NCBI GenBank assembly: GCA_030345135.1
Contig: CP128386.1
Span: forward strand, 5,422,209-5,486,208
Direction: 5' to 3'
Source: Chitinophagaceae bacterium DXS
Lineage (GTDB): Bacteria > Bacteroidota > Bacteroidia > Chitinophagales > Chitinophagaceae
Length of the DNA: 64,000 nt
Below the pieces are notes generated by a model that was given only the letters and a program-made list of their open reading frames with translations, did not search any database and had not been told where the DNA came from. Each line of letters begins with the position of its first letter. Within the stretch, counting starts at the first letter, position 1. Shown here piece after piece: positions 48,327-56,524 of this stretch. The position numbers were made by a program, and so were the translations under genes.

Positions 48327-48986
48327 TTATTTAATTTGACTCATCACCTTGTCTACCATTCTGTCGCACCTGGAAAGGTGAAAATTGAAAATATCTTCTT
48401 TTCTGTAATAATTAGAAAGCAAGTCTCTCAACAATGCTTTGGCACGGTTTAATCTCACCTTTACGTTCACTTCGCTGATAGAAAGACACGCTTGTGTTTC
48501 AGCAACATTCATATTTTCAATCTCACGCATAACAAAAACGGTTCTGTATATTTCGGGCAGTTTACGGATAGCTTCCTCCAATATCGTTTTCAGTTCTGAG
48601 TTAAGAACTTTAGTCGCTGGAGTTTGGGTTTCACCTGCCAGTCGATATTGCCATTCACGTTCCATATTATCATCATTCATTGTGATGGTGCTACCCCTCT
48701 TTTTTAAACGTAATAAGCACTCATTAATCAGTATTCTTGTAAGCCACGTGGAAAAACTTGCTTTAAAGCCAAACTTGCCAAGATTCTCATAAGCATTGAT
48801 ATAAGTCACCTGCATGACATCTTCAACCTCCGTATCGTCATTAAGGATAGAGATACCCACCTTGAAGAGCCGCTGGTTATACCGGCGTACAATAAACGCA
48901 TAAAGGTCTTTCTCTCCCTGTAATATCCTGGTTATCAACTCGCCGTCTGATGTGGTGGTTGTTTCACTCATTTCTTCGTGATTCAT
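48327..48986 (-). CDS. ECF-type RNA polymerase sigma factor
   Basis: 219 residues. Region 2 (DLYAFIVRRYNQRLFKVGISILNDDTEVEDVMQVTYINAYENLGKF, then FSTWLTRILINECLLRLKKR) and region 4 (LPEIYRTVFVMREIENMNVAETQACLSISEVNVKVRLNRAKALLRDLL) are clear. The tail FNFHLSRCDRMVDKVM is common in Bacteroidota members of this type. A second ATG at 48971 is an alternative start. No anti-sigma gene is adjacent. A promoter-like motif about 20 bases upstream recurs before the DUF4142 and cytochrome genes, pointing to autoregulation and a small local regulon. Confidence 0.93.
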   Translation of the reverse strand: MNHEEMSETTTTSDGELITRILQGEKDLYAFIVRRYNQRLFKVGISILNDDTEVEDVMQVTYINAYENLGKFGFKASFSTWLTRILINECLLRLKKRGSTITMNDDNMEREWQYRLAGETQTPATKVLNSELKTILEEAIRKLPEIYRTVFVMREIENMNVAETQACLSISEVNVKVRLNRAKALLRDLLSNYYRKEDIFNFHLSRCDRMVDKVMSQIK

Positions 48987-49005
48987 TTTGGTTATTGATA
49001 CTTGT

Positions 49006-49036
49006 ATTAGAGTGTGTGCTACAAAAAAAGGTTACA
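49006..49036 (-). promoter_or_regulatory. Putative ECF promoter of the sigma-factor gene
   Basis: On the minus strand TGTAACC (49036-49030), followed by TTT, is separated by 17 bases from CTCTAAT (49012-49006), about 20 bases before the sigma start codon. The same two boxes occur at 49206-49235 and 50322-50351 with a spacing of 16. The -35 contains the AAC core usual in ECF promoters. Confidence 0.65.
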
Positions 49037-49055
49037 AAAATACTGCAGTATTTTT
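49036..49055. promoter_or_regulatory. Perfect 20-bp palindrome touching the sigma -35 box
   Basis: AAAAATACTG is followed by its exact reverse complement CAGTATTTTT. The palindrome abuts the proposed -35 box of the sigma promoter. It has no loop, so it is a better candidate for a dimeric-protein operator than for a terminator. No regulator gene of obvious fit is in the neighbourhood. Confidence 0.4.
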
Positions 49056-49205
49056 TGCAATCTTTTTCCTTCTCTCCCACTCATCAACTGAATTATAGAA
49101 ACAACAGAAACAGGAATGATATTAAACGCGGATGAAGAAACATTGTAATTATGTATATGTTCATACACATTGCAATGAAATAGAAAAATAAAATCCCAGG
49201 CATCC

Positions 49206-49235
49206 TGTAACCTTTCTCCTTCTGTTTACTCTAAT
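49206..49235 (+). promoter_or_regulatory. Putative ECF promoter of the DUF4142-cupredoxin operon
   Basis: TGTAACC (49206-49212), 16 bases, then CTCTAAT (49229-49235), 30 bases upstream of the DUF4142 start codon. It matches the motif before the sigma gene and before the cytochrome gene, including TTT after the -35 box. Confidence 0.68.
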
Positions 49236-49265
49236 TAGTATTAAGAACACACAAATAAATTAAAA

Positions 49266-49811
49266 ATGAAAAGAAAAGAACCCGTAGGGGTTGTAGCAAC
49301 AATTGCTATTACTGGCTTAATGTTGTTCTCCATTCCGGCTATAGCCCAGCAACCGCTCAAACTATCCGACCCTGAAGTAGCTTCAGTAGCTGTTACTGCC
49401 AATCAGATTGATATAGACTATGCACAGATCGCCTTGGCAAATTCAAAAAATGATGATGTATTGAATTTTGCAAAGACAATGACAAATGACCACAAAGCAG
49501 TTATTGCGCAGGCTGTAGCCCTGGTAACTAAGCTAAAAGTCACGCCGCAAACTAACAGTCTTACTAAAAAATTGTTGGATGACGCCGAAAAAACAAAGAA
49601 AGAATTACGTCCCAAGAAAGGGAAAGAATTTGACAAGGCCTATATTAATAATGAAGTGGCTTATCATAAAGCTGTTATTTCAGTAGTAGAAACAGTACTC
49701 ATTCCGGAGACAGATAATTCAGAAGTAAAATCATTATTACAGAATGTAGTACCCGCATTAAAAACACATCTTTCACATGCAGAAATGTTACAAAAAAAGA
49801 TCGTTGAATGA
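49266..49811 (+). CDS. DUF4142-family exported ferritin-like helical protein
   Basis: 181 residues. A signal peptide ends at about residue 28 (MLFSIPAIAQ), followed by a four-helix DUF4142 domain: ASVAVTANQIDIDYAQIALANSKNDDVLNFAKTMTNDHKAVIAQAV and KAYINNEVAYHKAVISVVETVLIP, with His residues at the typical places (NDH, YHK, LKTHLSHAE). Function of the family is not established; it is periplasmic and often stress-linked. It is coupled to the cupredoxin gene by an ATGA overlap and preceded by the ECF-type promoter. Confidence 0.9.
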   Translation: MKRKEPVGVVATIAITGLMLFSIPAIAQQPLKLSDPEVASVAVTANQIDIDYAQIALANSKNDDVLNFAKTMTNDHKAVIAQAVALVTKLKVTPQTNSLTKKLLDDAEKTKKELRPKKGKEFDKAYINNEVAYHKAVISVVETVLIPETDNSEVKSLLQNVVPALKTHLSHAEMLQKKIVE

Positions 49812-50173
49812 AAAACCTGAATAGGATATTTAAAAGGGTTACTTATTTTCTCTTCGCCTTAGTAGTGTTGGGTAGTTGTTCGGGTAGAAAAAACGGCGAG
49901 GCAGGCCCTGTAGCTGAAAGGGCACCACAAACACATATCGTTGAAATACGCCAAATGGTTTTCTCACCTGCAGAAATCAAGGTGAAAAAGGGAGATTCAA
50001 TAACATTTATAAATCATGATCTTGTTGCTCACGATATAACAGAAGCGTCTTCAAAGGCATGGACTTCGTCTCCCCTGCAACCAGAGCAAAGCTGGAAACT
50101 GAAAGTTACAGCATCTGCAAACTATTACTGCAGTCTGCATGCGGTGATGAAAGGTAAGATAATAGTTGAGTGA
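49808..50173 (+). CDS. Cupredoxin (plastocyanin/amicyanin-like) lipoprotein
   Basis: 121 residues. Lipoprotein signal with lipobox LGSC (Cys24). The cupredoxin fold starts at VEIRQMVFSPAEIKVKKGDSITFINHD, with the full type-1 copper set: His75 in VAHDIT, Cys108, His111 and Met114 in YYCSLHAVM. It should be a membrane-anchored periplasmic electron carrier. It overlaps the DUF4142 gene by four bases, and a good terminator follows. The diheme cytochrome encoded next, under the same kind of promoter, is a plausible redox partner. Confidence 0.92.
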   Translation: MKNLNRIFKRVTYFLFALVVLGSCSGRKNGEAGPVAERAPQTHIVEIRQMVFSPAEIKVKKGDSITFINHDLVAHDITEASSKAWTSSPLQPEQSWKLKVTASANYYCSLHAVMKGKIIVE

Positions 50174-50226
50174 TATTTTGTGAAAGTGGCTGGTATGTTA
50201 TTGTTGGTTGCTTTTGATAATGGACA

Positions 50227-50262
50227 ACAAACGCTTCGCTTCCTGCGGAGCGTTTGTCTTTT
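50227..50262 (+). terminator. Intrinsic terminator after the DUF4142-cupredoxin operon
   Basis: A 13-pair stem ACAAACGCT-T-CGC / GCG-G-AGCGTTTGT (one T-G pair) at 50227-50257 with a five-base loop, followed by CTTTT. It separates the two-gene operon from the cytochrome gene, which has its own ECF-like promoter 60 bases on. Confidence 0.85.
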
Positions 50263-50321
50263 AATTCATACCCTGTCAAATTTTAACCTTGATATTCTAC
50301 AGAAAAAATAGCTGAATTGAA

Positions 50322-50351
50322 TGTAACCTTTCTGTCATCAAAATCTCTAAT
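50322..50351 (+). promoter_or_regulatory. Putative ECF promoter of the diheme cytochrome gene
   Basis: TGTAACC (50322-50328), 16 bases, CTCTAAT (50345-50351), 67 bases before the start codon. Identical boxes and spacing to the promoter at 49206. It follows the intrinsic terminator, so the cytochrome gene is a separate transcript of the same regulon. Confidence 0.68.
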
Positions 50352-50418
50352 GAAGAGATAAACGGCAGGAATAAAGATTGGCCAGGCATAGATGAAATCA
50401 TAATTAAACAATACTATT

Positions 50419-51720
50419 ATGAGATACAAAAAACAAATAATCATAGCACTGATATCCTCAGCGGTTGTCTGCTTAACTCAATGCAAAAAAAGTAACGACA
50501 GCAGTCCTGAACATACCGATCCTGGTTTAGTTACCGATGGAAAAAATATTTTTCGCTTTGACACTTTCGGTGATGAGGATTTTTGGAGTAACCTGCTTCA
50601 TATTGACAAAGCGATTGCCGGAGCAGCCAATGGCGGATTTGGTGGTGGGGTAAGCCCACGAACAGCACTGGCAGTGGGCCTAAAAGTGGATGCGGAATCG
50701 TTGCCGGCAGATGTAGTGGCAGGCATCCGGTCCGGCACAGTTAATCTGGATGATCCGGCAACTACACTTGTTCTTTTAAAATTTAATTCAGTAGTAGGTG
50801 TCAAGGGTACATTTAATGAAAAGGGTTCTTTAACATCAATCGGCATTACGTGTGCAGCCTGTCATTCAACAGTAGACAATTCATTTGCACCCGGTATAGG
50901 TAAAAGGTTGGATGGGTGGCCTAACAGGGATCTGAACGTGGGCAAAATCATTTCATTAACCGACAATGCACAACCGATTGCGAATATGTTGCATGTTGAT
51001 GAAACAACACTACGCACAGTTCTTGGAATGTGGGGACCGGGTAAATTTGGAGCTATATTATTTATGGATGGAAAAGCTTTACGTCCTGATGGCGGAGTTG
51101 CTGCTAATCTTATTCCGGCTGCTTTTGGATTAAAGGATGTAGCACTTACCACTTATACCGGGTGGGGTGATATCAGCTACTGGAATGCATTTGTGGCTAA
51201 CCTGGAAATGCATGGTAAAGGAAATTTCTCGGACCCGCGATTGAACGACCCGGTTAAATATCCGATTGCAGTTGAAAATAATTTTTTCAATGTAATGAAT
51301 ACACCTGACCTTATAACATCTAAACTGCCTGCATTAAAAGCATATCAACATTCTATTGACGCACCCAGGCCACCGGCTGGTAGTTTTGATATAGCAGCAG
51401 CAGGCCGTGGCAAGGGGATATTTATGAATAAAGCACAATGCGCATCCTGCCACTCACCACAGTTATATAAAAATCCAGCAACCATTTTGCATACTCCTGC
51501 TGAAACAGGTATTGATGATTTTGAGGCAAAACGTTCTCCTACCGGCAAGTACCGCACCACTCCATTAGCAGGGTTATTTGCAAGAGCAAAAGGCGGTTTT
51601 TATCATGATGGCAGGTTTGCAACAATCCCTGATGTGATTAACCATTATAATAATCAGAAGAGTCTGCATTTGACCCTATCGGAGAAACAAGACCTGGCGG
51701 AATATCTTAAATCACTTTAA
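50419..51720 (+). CDS. Diheme c-type cytochrome lipoprotein
   Basis: 433 residues. The N-terminus is a lipoprotein-type signal (Cys22 in CLTQCKKS). Two haem c sites are visible: CAACH (Cys145, Cys148, His149) and CASCH (Cys341, Cys344, His345). The C-terminal domain, with TPLAGLFARAKGGFYHDGRFATIPDVINHYN, resembles the second domain of cytochrome c peroxidases and related di-haem proteins; the first domain is less familiar. It is therefore an exported electron-transfer protein or peroxidase-like enzyme. Motif-linked to the sigma factor and cupredoxin by its promoter. Confidence 0.87.
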   Translation: MRYKKQIIIALISSAVVCLTQCKKSNDSSPEHTDPGLVTDGKNIFRFDTFGDEDFWSNLLHIDKAIAGAANGGFGGGVSPRTALAVGLKVDAESLPADVVAGIRSGTVNLDDPATTLVLLKFNSVVGVKGTFNEKGSLTSIGITCAACHSTVDNSFAPGIGKRLDGWPNRDLNVGKIISLTDNAQPIANMLHVDETTLRTVLGMWGPGKFGAILFMDGKALRPDGGVAANLIPAAFGLKDVALTTYTGWGDISYWNAFVANLEMHGKGNFSDPRLNDPVKYPIAVENNFFNVMNTPDLITSKLPALKAYQHSIDAPRPPAGSFDIAAAGRGKGIFMNKAQCASCHSPQLYKNPATILHTPAETGIDDFEAKRSPTGKYRTTPLAGLFARAKGGFYHDGRFATIPDVINHYNNQKSLHLTLSEKQDLAEYLKSL

Positions 51721-51740
51721 CATTGACTTTTTAATTGTTC

Positions 51741-51789
51741 AAAAAAAGATATGCGTTCTTTATAAATGAGAGACCTTATATCTTTTTTT
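51741..51789. terminator. Possible bidirectional terminator between convergent genes
   Basis: A 12-base inverted repeat AAAAAAAGATAT (51741-51752) / ATATCTTTTTTT (51778-51789) with a 25-base loop. A-run and T-run ends fit termination of the cytochrome transcript. The stem is AT-only, so efficiency is uncertain. Confidence 0.45.
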
Positions 51790-51987
51790 GTGTTCCGATT
51801 AACTTATTCATCTGCGTTTCAATTATATTGTTTTTCAAATTTCAAATCAACATTACATCAATATCGGCTTCGGTTGTAGCGAAGCAAATCCAGGTGATAA
51901 CAAACATAACCAGCAGCATGCTTTGCCGGTGGTGGCTCATGGTTTTTAATAGTAACTTGACTTAATAGTCGAATGCATTTCTATTTT

Positions 51988-53619
51988 CTATTTGACAATA
52001 CTTATAACAACCTTGCCCGAGCGCACCCTGTTTACCCGTAAAGCATAATCACCATTGCCAAGATTTTTTATTGTATAACTATCATGCCCACCCCTTAAAG
52101 TGTCTAAAATCTTTTCTCCATCAAGGGTTATTTCAACTGGTTTAAAAGAAAGGCGCAGGTAATCCGTGCCGTCTTTTTCCCTCGCTTTATAGGTAACGTT
52201 CTTGTGGCTATAAACCACATCCGTCAAAACGCTTGTTGAATAAAGAATATGGTTTTCATGTGCAGGCGCCCATTCGGGAATGGCGGCAAACACATGGTAA
52301 AACATCCTGGGGCCTTCGCCATAGCAATCGGACCACCACGAATGCACATCTTTACTCACAGGGCTTTCAAAGGCCTTACCACTTTCATCATTGCAATAAG
52401 TAACCCAGTTCAGAGAACGGAACGCTTTTTCTTTATAAACTTCATCGCCTGAAACTGCATACCAGGCCGCGCATTGGGCAGCATATCTTGCGGTTTGGTA
52501 ATCCATCTTTGGCATAAAATCAACTTGCTCACTTACAAGGTTGGCTCCCCACAGCGTGGAAGGCTCGCCGGGCGCAGACTTGGTGATGAAATTATCCTCT
52601 GTCCATTTTATCAAACGCGGAAGGGTGTTCTTCCATCCGGGATCAAAATCCCTGGAATCAGCAATAAACAGTCCTGCATTGCTGGCGCTCATATTACTGA
52701 GATTGCGTGTGCCCTGTGTAAGATTATCCGTATGTCCATCTACCCATAAACCGTTTTGTACGGGATACTTCAACAACCAGTCTCTCACATTTTCCAATGC
52801 TGTTTTATAAGCACCTGTTTCACCGGCATCATCTGCTATCAGCATTTTTAACAGCCTGATACAACCAAACCAGTTGGTGCCATAATCAGACACTACTTTC
52901 CCCGTACGCATGTTTACCACATAAGGCCAGGGGGACCGGGTAGCATTGCCCGGAGCAATTTTTTTCGCCAGCACATTGGCGACATTGATCGCGGCTTCCT
53001 TGTATTTTTTATCTCCGTAAAAAAGATAAGCGCGATAAAAGGTTGCACCTATATCGCCGGCATGGTCTACCTGCACATCGTCAGTTGAAAATCTTTTCGC
53101 GGTGGTAAAACCGCGGTACTCGGTCTCGCCGGCGTCTGATCCTGTCTGTGGAAACCCTGGCCAGGTATAGCCGGCAGGGGTTATTCCATGCGCAAGGCTA
53201 TAATCTATCAAGCCTTTCGTAATGGTCAGCGGTTTCATATCGCCCGTGTAGGCATAGAAGGAAACTGCGGATTCAAACCAGTTCGGAATTTTTTCACCAA
53301 CATCATTCATCCAGCTATCCGGCATCAGCCCATGGTCCGAATCGATAAAAGCGCAATAAAAATAATACTGTGGATAAGAAGACCGTGGTGCTGGCCCCGG
53401 GCTCATAGGCACCTTTGTTTCCATAAAATTCCAGCGGAGCCGGAGGAAATGATCATAAGCGTTCGATGCATTATTTTTCCATGGAAGTAGTTTCCCTTTG
53501 TCGTCCAATTGTACAATGTGTCCACAAAGTGTGTTGTCAGTATAATATTGCGCGCCCACGCGCAGTCCCAACAAACAAGGTAAAATAAAGAAGATGCTGT
53601 ATTTGATCGTTGCACGCAT
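51988..53619 (-). CDS. Secreted (alpha/alpha)6-barrel-like protein, putative glycoside hydrolase or lyase
   Basis: 543 residues with a signal peptide (FFILPCLLGLRVGAQ). The body is rich in aromatic, helix-pair segments (NWFESAVSFYAYTGDMKPLTITKGLIDY, GDIGATFYRAYLFYGDKKYKEAAINVANVLAKKI, TARYAAQCAAWYAVSGDEVYKEKAFRSLNWVTY), the pattern of six-hairpin glycosidases and polysaccharide lyases. A C-terminal beta domain (LRLSFKPVEITLDGEKI) completes it. I cannot assign a GH or PL family. Last gene of the minus-strand catabolic cluster, so it may trim the imported glycan in the periplasm. Confidence 0.65.
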   Translation of the reverse strand: MRATIKYSIFFILPCLLGLRVGAQYYTDNTLCGHIVQLDDKGKLLPWKNNASNAYDHFLRLRWNFMETKVPMSPGPAPRSSYPQYYFYCAFIDSDHGLMPDSWMNDVGEKIPNWFESAVSFYAYTGDMKPLTITKGLIDYSLAHGITPAGYTWPGFPQTGSDAGETEYRGFTTAKRFSTDDVQVDHAGDIGATFYRAYLFYGDKKYKEAAINVANVLAKKIAPGNATRSPWPYVVNMRTGKVVSDYGTNWFGCIRLLKMLIADDAGETGAYKTALENVRDWLLKYPVQNGLWVDGHTDNLTQGTRNLSNMSASNAGLFIADSRDFDPGWKNTLPRLIKWTEDNFITKSAPGEPSTLWGANLVSEQVDFMPKMDYQTARYAAQCAAWYAVSGDEVYKEKAFRSLNWVTYCNDESGKAFESPVSKDVHSWWSDCYGEGPRMFYHVFAAIPEWAPAHENHILYSTSVLTDVVYSHKNVTYKAREKDGTDYLRLSFKPVEITLDGEKILDTLRGGHDSYTIKNLGNGDYALRVNRVRSGKVVISIVK

Positions 53620-53648
53620 GTTGATTCATTTAGAAGCTAAAAGATGTT

Positions 53649-54560
53649 TTATTGAATAACGAAAGAACGGACCAGGGGAAGAAGAATATCATCAATCGAT
53701 TGCTCTGTTCCGGGTAGTGTTGCTTCAGCCAGCAACCAGTGCTCTGTATGTTCAATTGTCTCACCGGGCGCCAGCGTCGACAAAGGACCAAGTGTTTCTA
53801 TTTCAAGATAATTTCCATTAATGTAGATCTCATTATTACAGTTGTAATCGGGATATACGGCCGACGGATCAAAACTGATTTTTTTAATCAGCACTTCATT
53901 ATTTAAACAGTAAGCCATCCAGCCCTGCCTGTTGGTTACACCAATTTTTTGTTCCGATGTGTATAAGGCATCCTGTTTTGCGCAGATATATTTCTCTCCC
54001 CATGTCCATCTCGGGTCATTCATTTTTGTGTAGTGCCATAGCGCCAGTGAGCGTGCGGGCAACAAATAAGCATCTCCTTCCCCAAACGGCTCCTGCGGCA
54101 ATATAGCCGTGCCTCCGGGGGAGAGCATGGTGATTGGCCACACGGACAATTGCACATCGCGCTCGTTTTGGTTTGTTACGCGATGTACCACTGTGAGCTC
54201 GGCCGAATCGCGGGATAGCGTGAGATCCATTTCTTTTACTATTCCTGTAACGGATTCCCTGTGCTGGATCAAAGTGACATTATTGTCACACGCAAAATAC
54301 TGCACCATATCATTATCCGGGCTATAACTAAATGGTATGGCCTCCGGTGCCAGCCACAAACGGTGTCCGCCGTAAATGCGCCACTCATCTCCACCTGCAG
54401 TGCCCCGGTGTGACGGCACCAGGTATAAAAAATCCTGGCCATTTATAAAGCCGAATTTCACGATGCGCGGACCTACATCAGTGGTAACAATCAACTCCAC
54501 GCGATCATTGTAGAGCCTGATGCAGTTGGGCCAGCCCCCGTAACTTATTTTTTCATACAT
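53649..54560 (-). CDS. DUF4380-like (galactose-mutarotase-like) protein
   Basis: The ATG at 54560 gives 303 residues and overlaps the upstream gene by eight bases; a TTG at 54587 would extend it by nine residues. The sequence NCIRLYNDRVELIVTTDVGPRIVKFGFINGQDFLYLV begins a beta-sandwich like DUF4380/aldose-1-epimerase proteins, with GGHRLWLAPEAIPFSYSPDND and VTNQNERDVQLSVWPITMLSPGG further on. No signal peptide, so cytoplasmic. A role in sugar-anomer handling or in binding a sugar is suggested by fold and by its neighbours only. Confidence 0.7.
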   Translation of the reverse strand: MYEKISYGGWPNCIRLYNDRVELIVTTDVGPRIVKFGFINGQDFLYLVPSHRGTAGGDEWRIYGGHRLWLAPEAIPFSYSPDNDMVQYFACDNNVTLIQHRESVTGIVKEMDLTLSRDSAELTVVHRVTNQNERDVQLSVWPITMLSPGGTAILPQEPFGEGDAYLLPARSLALWHYTKMNDPRWTWGEKYICAKQDALYTSEQKIGVTNRQGWMAYCLNNEVLIKKISFDPSAVYPDYNCNNEIYINGNYLEIETLGPLSTLAPGETIEHTEHWLLAEATLPGTEQSIDDILLPLVRSFVIQ

Positions 54561-55704
54561 GCGCTGATGGTTGTGTTTGCTGTTCAAAAGAGTGGTTAAA
54601 TGTTGTCAGCACTTCGCACCCGTCATCCGTTACCGCTACCAGGTGTTCCAGTCTTATTCCAAAGTCATCTTTATACACCGCAGGCTCCAGGGCGATGACC
54701 ATTCCCGGTTGTAATAGCATTGTATTGTAAGGTGTAATGCGGGGTTCTTCATGATAAACAACTCCCACACCATGGCCGCCGTGATGTTCAAAGTTTCCGG
54801 CCGCCTGAAGATGGCGACGCATGGCGCTATCCACCTCCTTTGCCTGCACGCCCGGGCGAATGGTGTTGATCCCAATTTCGAGCGCCTCCCTTACAAGATT
54901 GAAAGTGTTTTGTTGTTCGGTTGTTGGCATTCCCACCGCAATGGTGCTGCAGGAATCGCCCCAATATCCGTTGAGGCAAGGCGTAAAGTCGCTGAGAATA
55001 AGATCGCCTTCGTTGATTATTTTATTCGTGGGCAATCCGCCGCCAGTGGCTGTTGAAGCCCCGCTAACAAAGTCTGCCATAAGCGGCACCCTTGTACCGG
55101 CAGCTTCTTCTATTTGGCGCCGAACGAGGTTAAAAAGTTCCAGCTCACTCATACCGCTCCGGGCAAGCCGTAACACAGCTGACTGCCCAATATCACTTAG
55201 CCTGGCACTCTGCCGGATAAGTGCTATTTCATCTGCGTCTTTAATGATCCTCAGGCCGGCTATATCGGCGGTTATATCAACCAGTTCAACCGCGGGATAC
55301 CGCGAACCCAGGAAAAGCAGCAGGCTTGCCGGAAGCGCATTTGGTTCAACACCCAACCTGCCTGTCTTTATTCCAAGCTGTTTGAAAGTTTCATCCAGTT
55401 GAAAAACGAATTGATTAACGGCGTCAATGTCCTTTTGATACACGTAGCTTTCATAAGTACTGATAGAAATAGCGGGGTGAATAAAAGGCAACTGCTGTGT
55501 TTCATTATCCGCAAGTATAAGGCCGGCCTGTAGCTCCGGTCCAACAACCAGGGCGGCGGGTAACAATTGAAACGGGGACAAGCCGTGCTCAAAATAAAAA
55601 AAATAGCCACTCAAATATTTTAGCGAAGCAAAAGAAGTGATAAGGAATGCATCCAGTTTCTTCGCTTTTTGTATTGCTTTTAATTTTTGAATCCTGTTTT
55701 CCAA
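54553..55704 (-). CDS. M24-family metallopeptidase-like protein (Xaa-Pro aminopeptidase/creatinase fold)
   Basis: 383 residues from a TTG start at 55704; no ATG is available before the conserved N-terminal creatinase domain (LDAFLITSFASLKYLSGYFFYFEH). The C-terminal pita-bread domain has the full metal set: Asp239 (LSDFTPCLNG), Asp250 (GDSCS), His311 (HHGGHGVGVVYHEEP), Glu340 (ALEPAVY) and Glu353 (RLEHLVAV). It could be a prolidase or a creatinase-like C-N hydrolase. In a sugar-catabolic cluster the substrate may be an amide or amino-acid conjugate, which is speculation. Confidence 0.85.
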   Translation of the reverse strand: MENRIQKLKAIQKAKKLDAFLITSFASLKYLSGYFFYFEHGLSPFQLLPAALVVGPELQAGLILADNETQQLPFIHPAISISTYESYVYQKDIDAVNQFVFQLDETFKQLGIKTGRLGVEPNALPASLLLFLGSRYPAVELVDITADIAGLRIIKDADEIALIRQSARLSDIGQSAVLRLARSGMSELELFNLVRRQIEEAAGTRVPLMADFVSGASTATGGGLPTNKIINEGDLILSDFTPCLNGYWGDSCSTIAVGMPTTEQQNTFNLVREALEIGINTIRPGVQAKEVDSAMRRHLQAAGNFEHHGGHGVGVVYHEEPRITPYNTMLLQPGMVIALEPAVYKDDFGIRLEHLVAVTDDGCEVLTTFNHSFEQQTQPSAHV

Positions 55705-56524
55705 ATTACTTTTTTTAAGAGGATGATATCTGAATTGAATGTTTGTTAATTCAATGTCGTTTAGTCAAGCGTATTTATAGCTCCAGCGGAGCTTCCTGTT
55801 TGCAGGAGATCAGGATTTTAAAAATGTCATCGGACTCCAGTGAAGTCTCCTGTAACGCTTTACAGGAAGCTCCCAATTGAGCCTAGAGAATCTATTTTTT
55901 TTCTTTCTACAAACAGGAAGCTCCTACGGAGCAACACAAGCAAAGTATCTTAACTAAATGACATTATGCTTTAGTTGAGAGTTGTCATACCAAACGCTCG
56001 TAAAATATCACCATCTGTTCGATATTTGGGAGACCTCTCCTATCGTCGAGGTGACAATGCGGTTGCTGACTTGCTCAATATTATATACTTGTTATCGATG
56101 CTGTTGTGATTACTTTTTCTGACAAGCCATCATCGTCATATCGACAACAGGAGATATCTCCCAAAGTTGAGAATGTCTGCCCGGCTAAATGACATTGAGC
56201 TAAAGCGCGCCTGAATGCAGAGCGGGCAGGCAGACGGCAATGAATCAAAGGCAACAATAGTATCCGCGGCGTCGATAGTCCGTAGGACTTTAAGCTCAAT
56301 AGAAGCTGAAACACGCAAGGGCTTCCTTGTCCGTAGGACATTAACCTTTTTTATTTGGTTGAAGCCCTAACGGGCTACGATGTCCAGGATTCGACCATTT
56401 CTATTGAGCTTAATTCCCTACGGGAAAACCTGCCACTGTTCCATAATCAGTCATTGGCACGACAGCAGCGTTATCCCGAATGTCGATCGTGACGATTCTT
56501 AACTAACCGGCATTGACTTGTTAA
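55705..56524. repeat. Intergenic patch of palindromic repeats
   Basis: This 820-base gap holds no credible gene. It is packed with small inverted repeats: GCTCC-N3-GGAGC units at 55780-55802 and 55910-55932 forming a 23-base imperfect inverted pair; CCTGTAA-CGCT-TTACAGG at 55849-55866; CTAAATGACATT twice (about 55955 and 56183); GTCCGTAGGAC twice (56278 and 56329); AGCCCTAACGGGCT near 56363; and a 15-base inverted pair at 56290-56304 and 56399-56413. This looks like accumulated REP/BIME-type elements. It interrupts the otherwise tight minus-strand cluster, so genes at 51988-55704 may be transcribed separately. Confidence 0.75.

Noticed and set aside
54821-55402. 193-codon frame antisense to the M24 gene
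   Set aside because: Low-complexity, serine/leucine-rich product typical of antisense frames; the M24 reading has every metal ligand.
56081-56341. 86-codon frame within the palindromic repeat patch
   Set aside because: Runs through several inverted repeats and has no conserved features; its openness is explained by the repeats.
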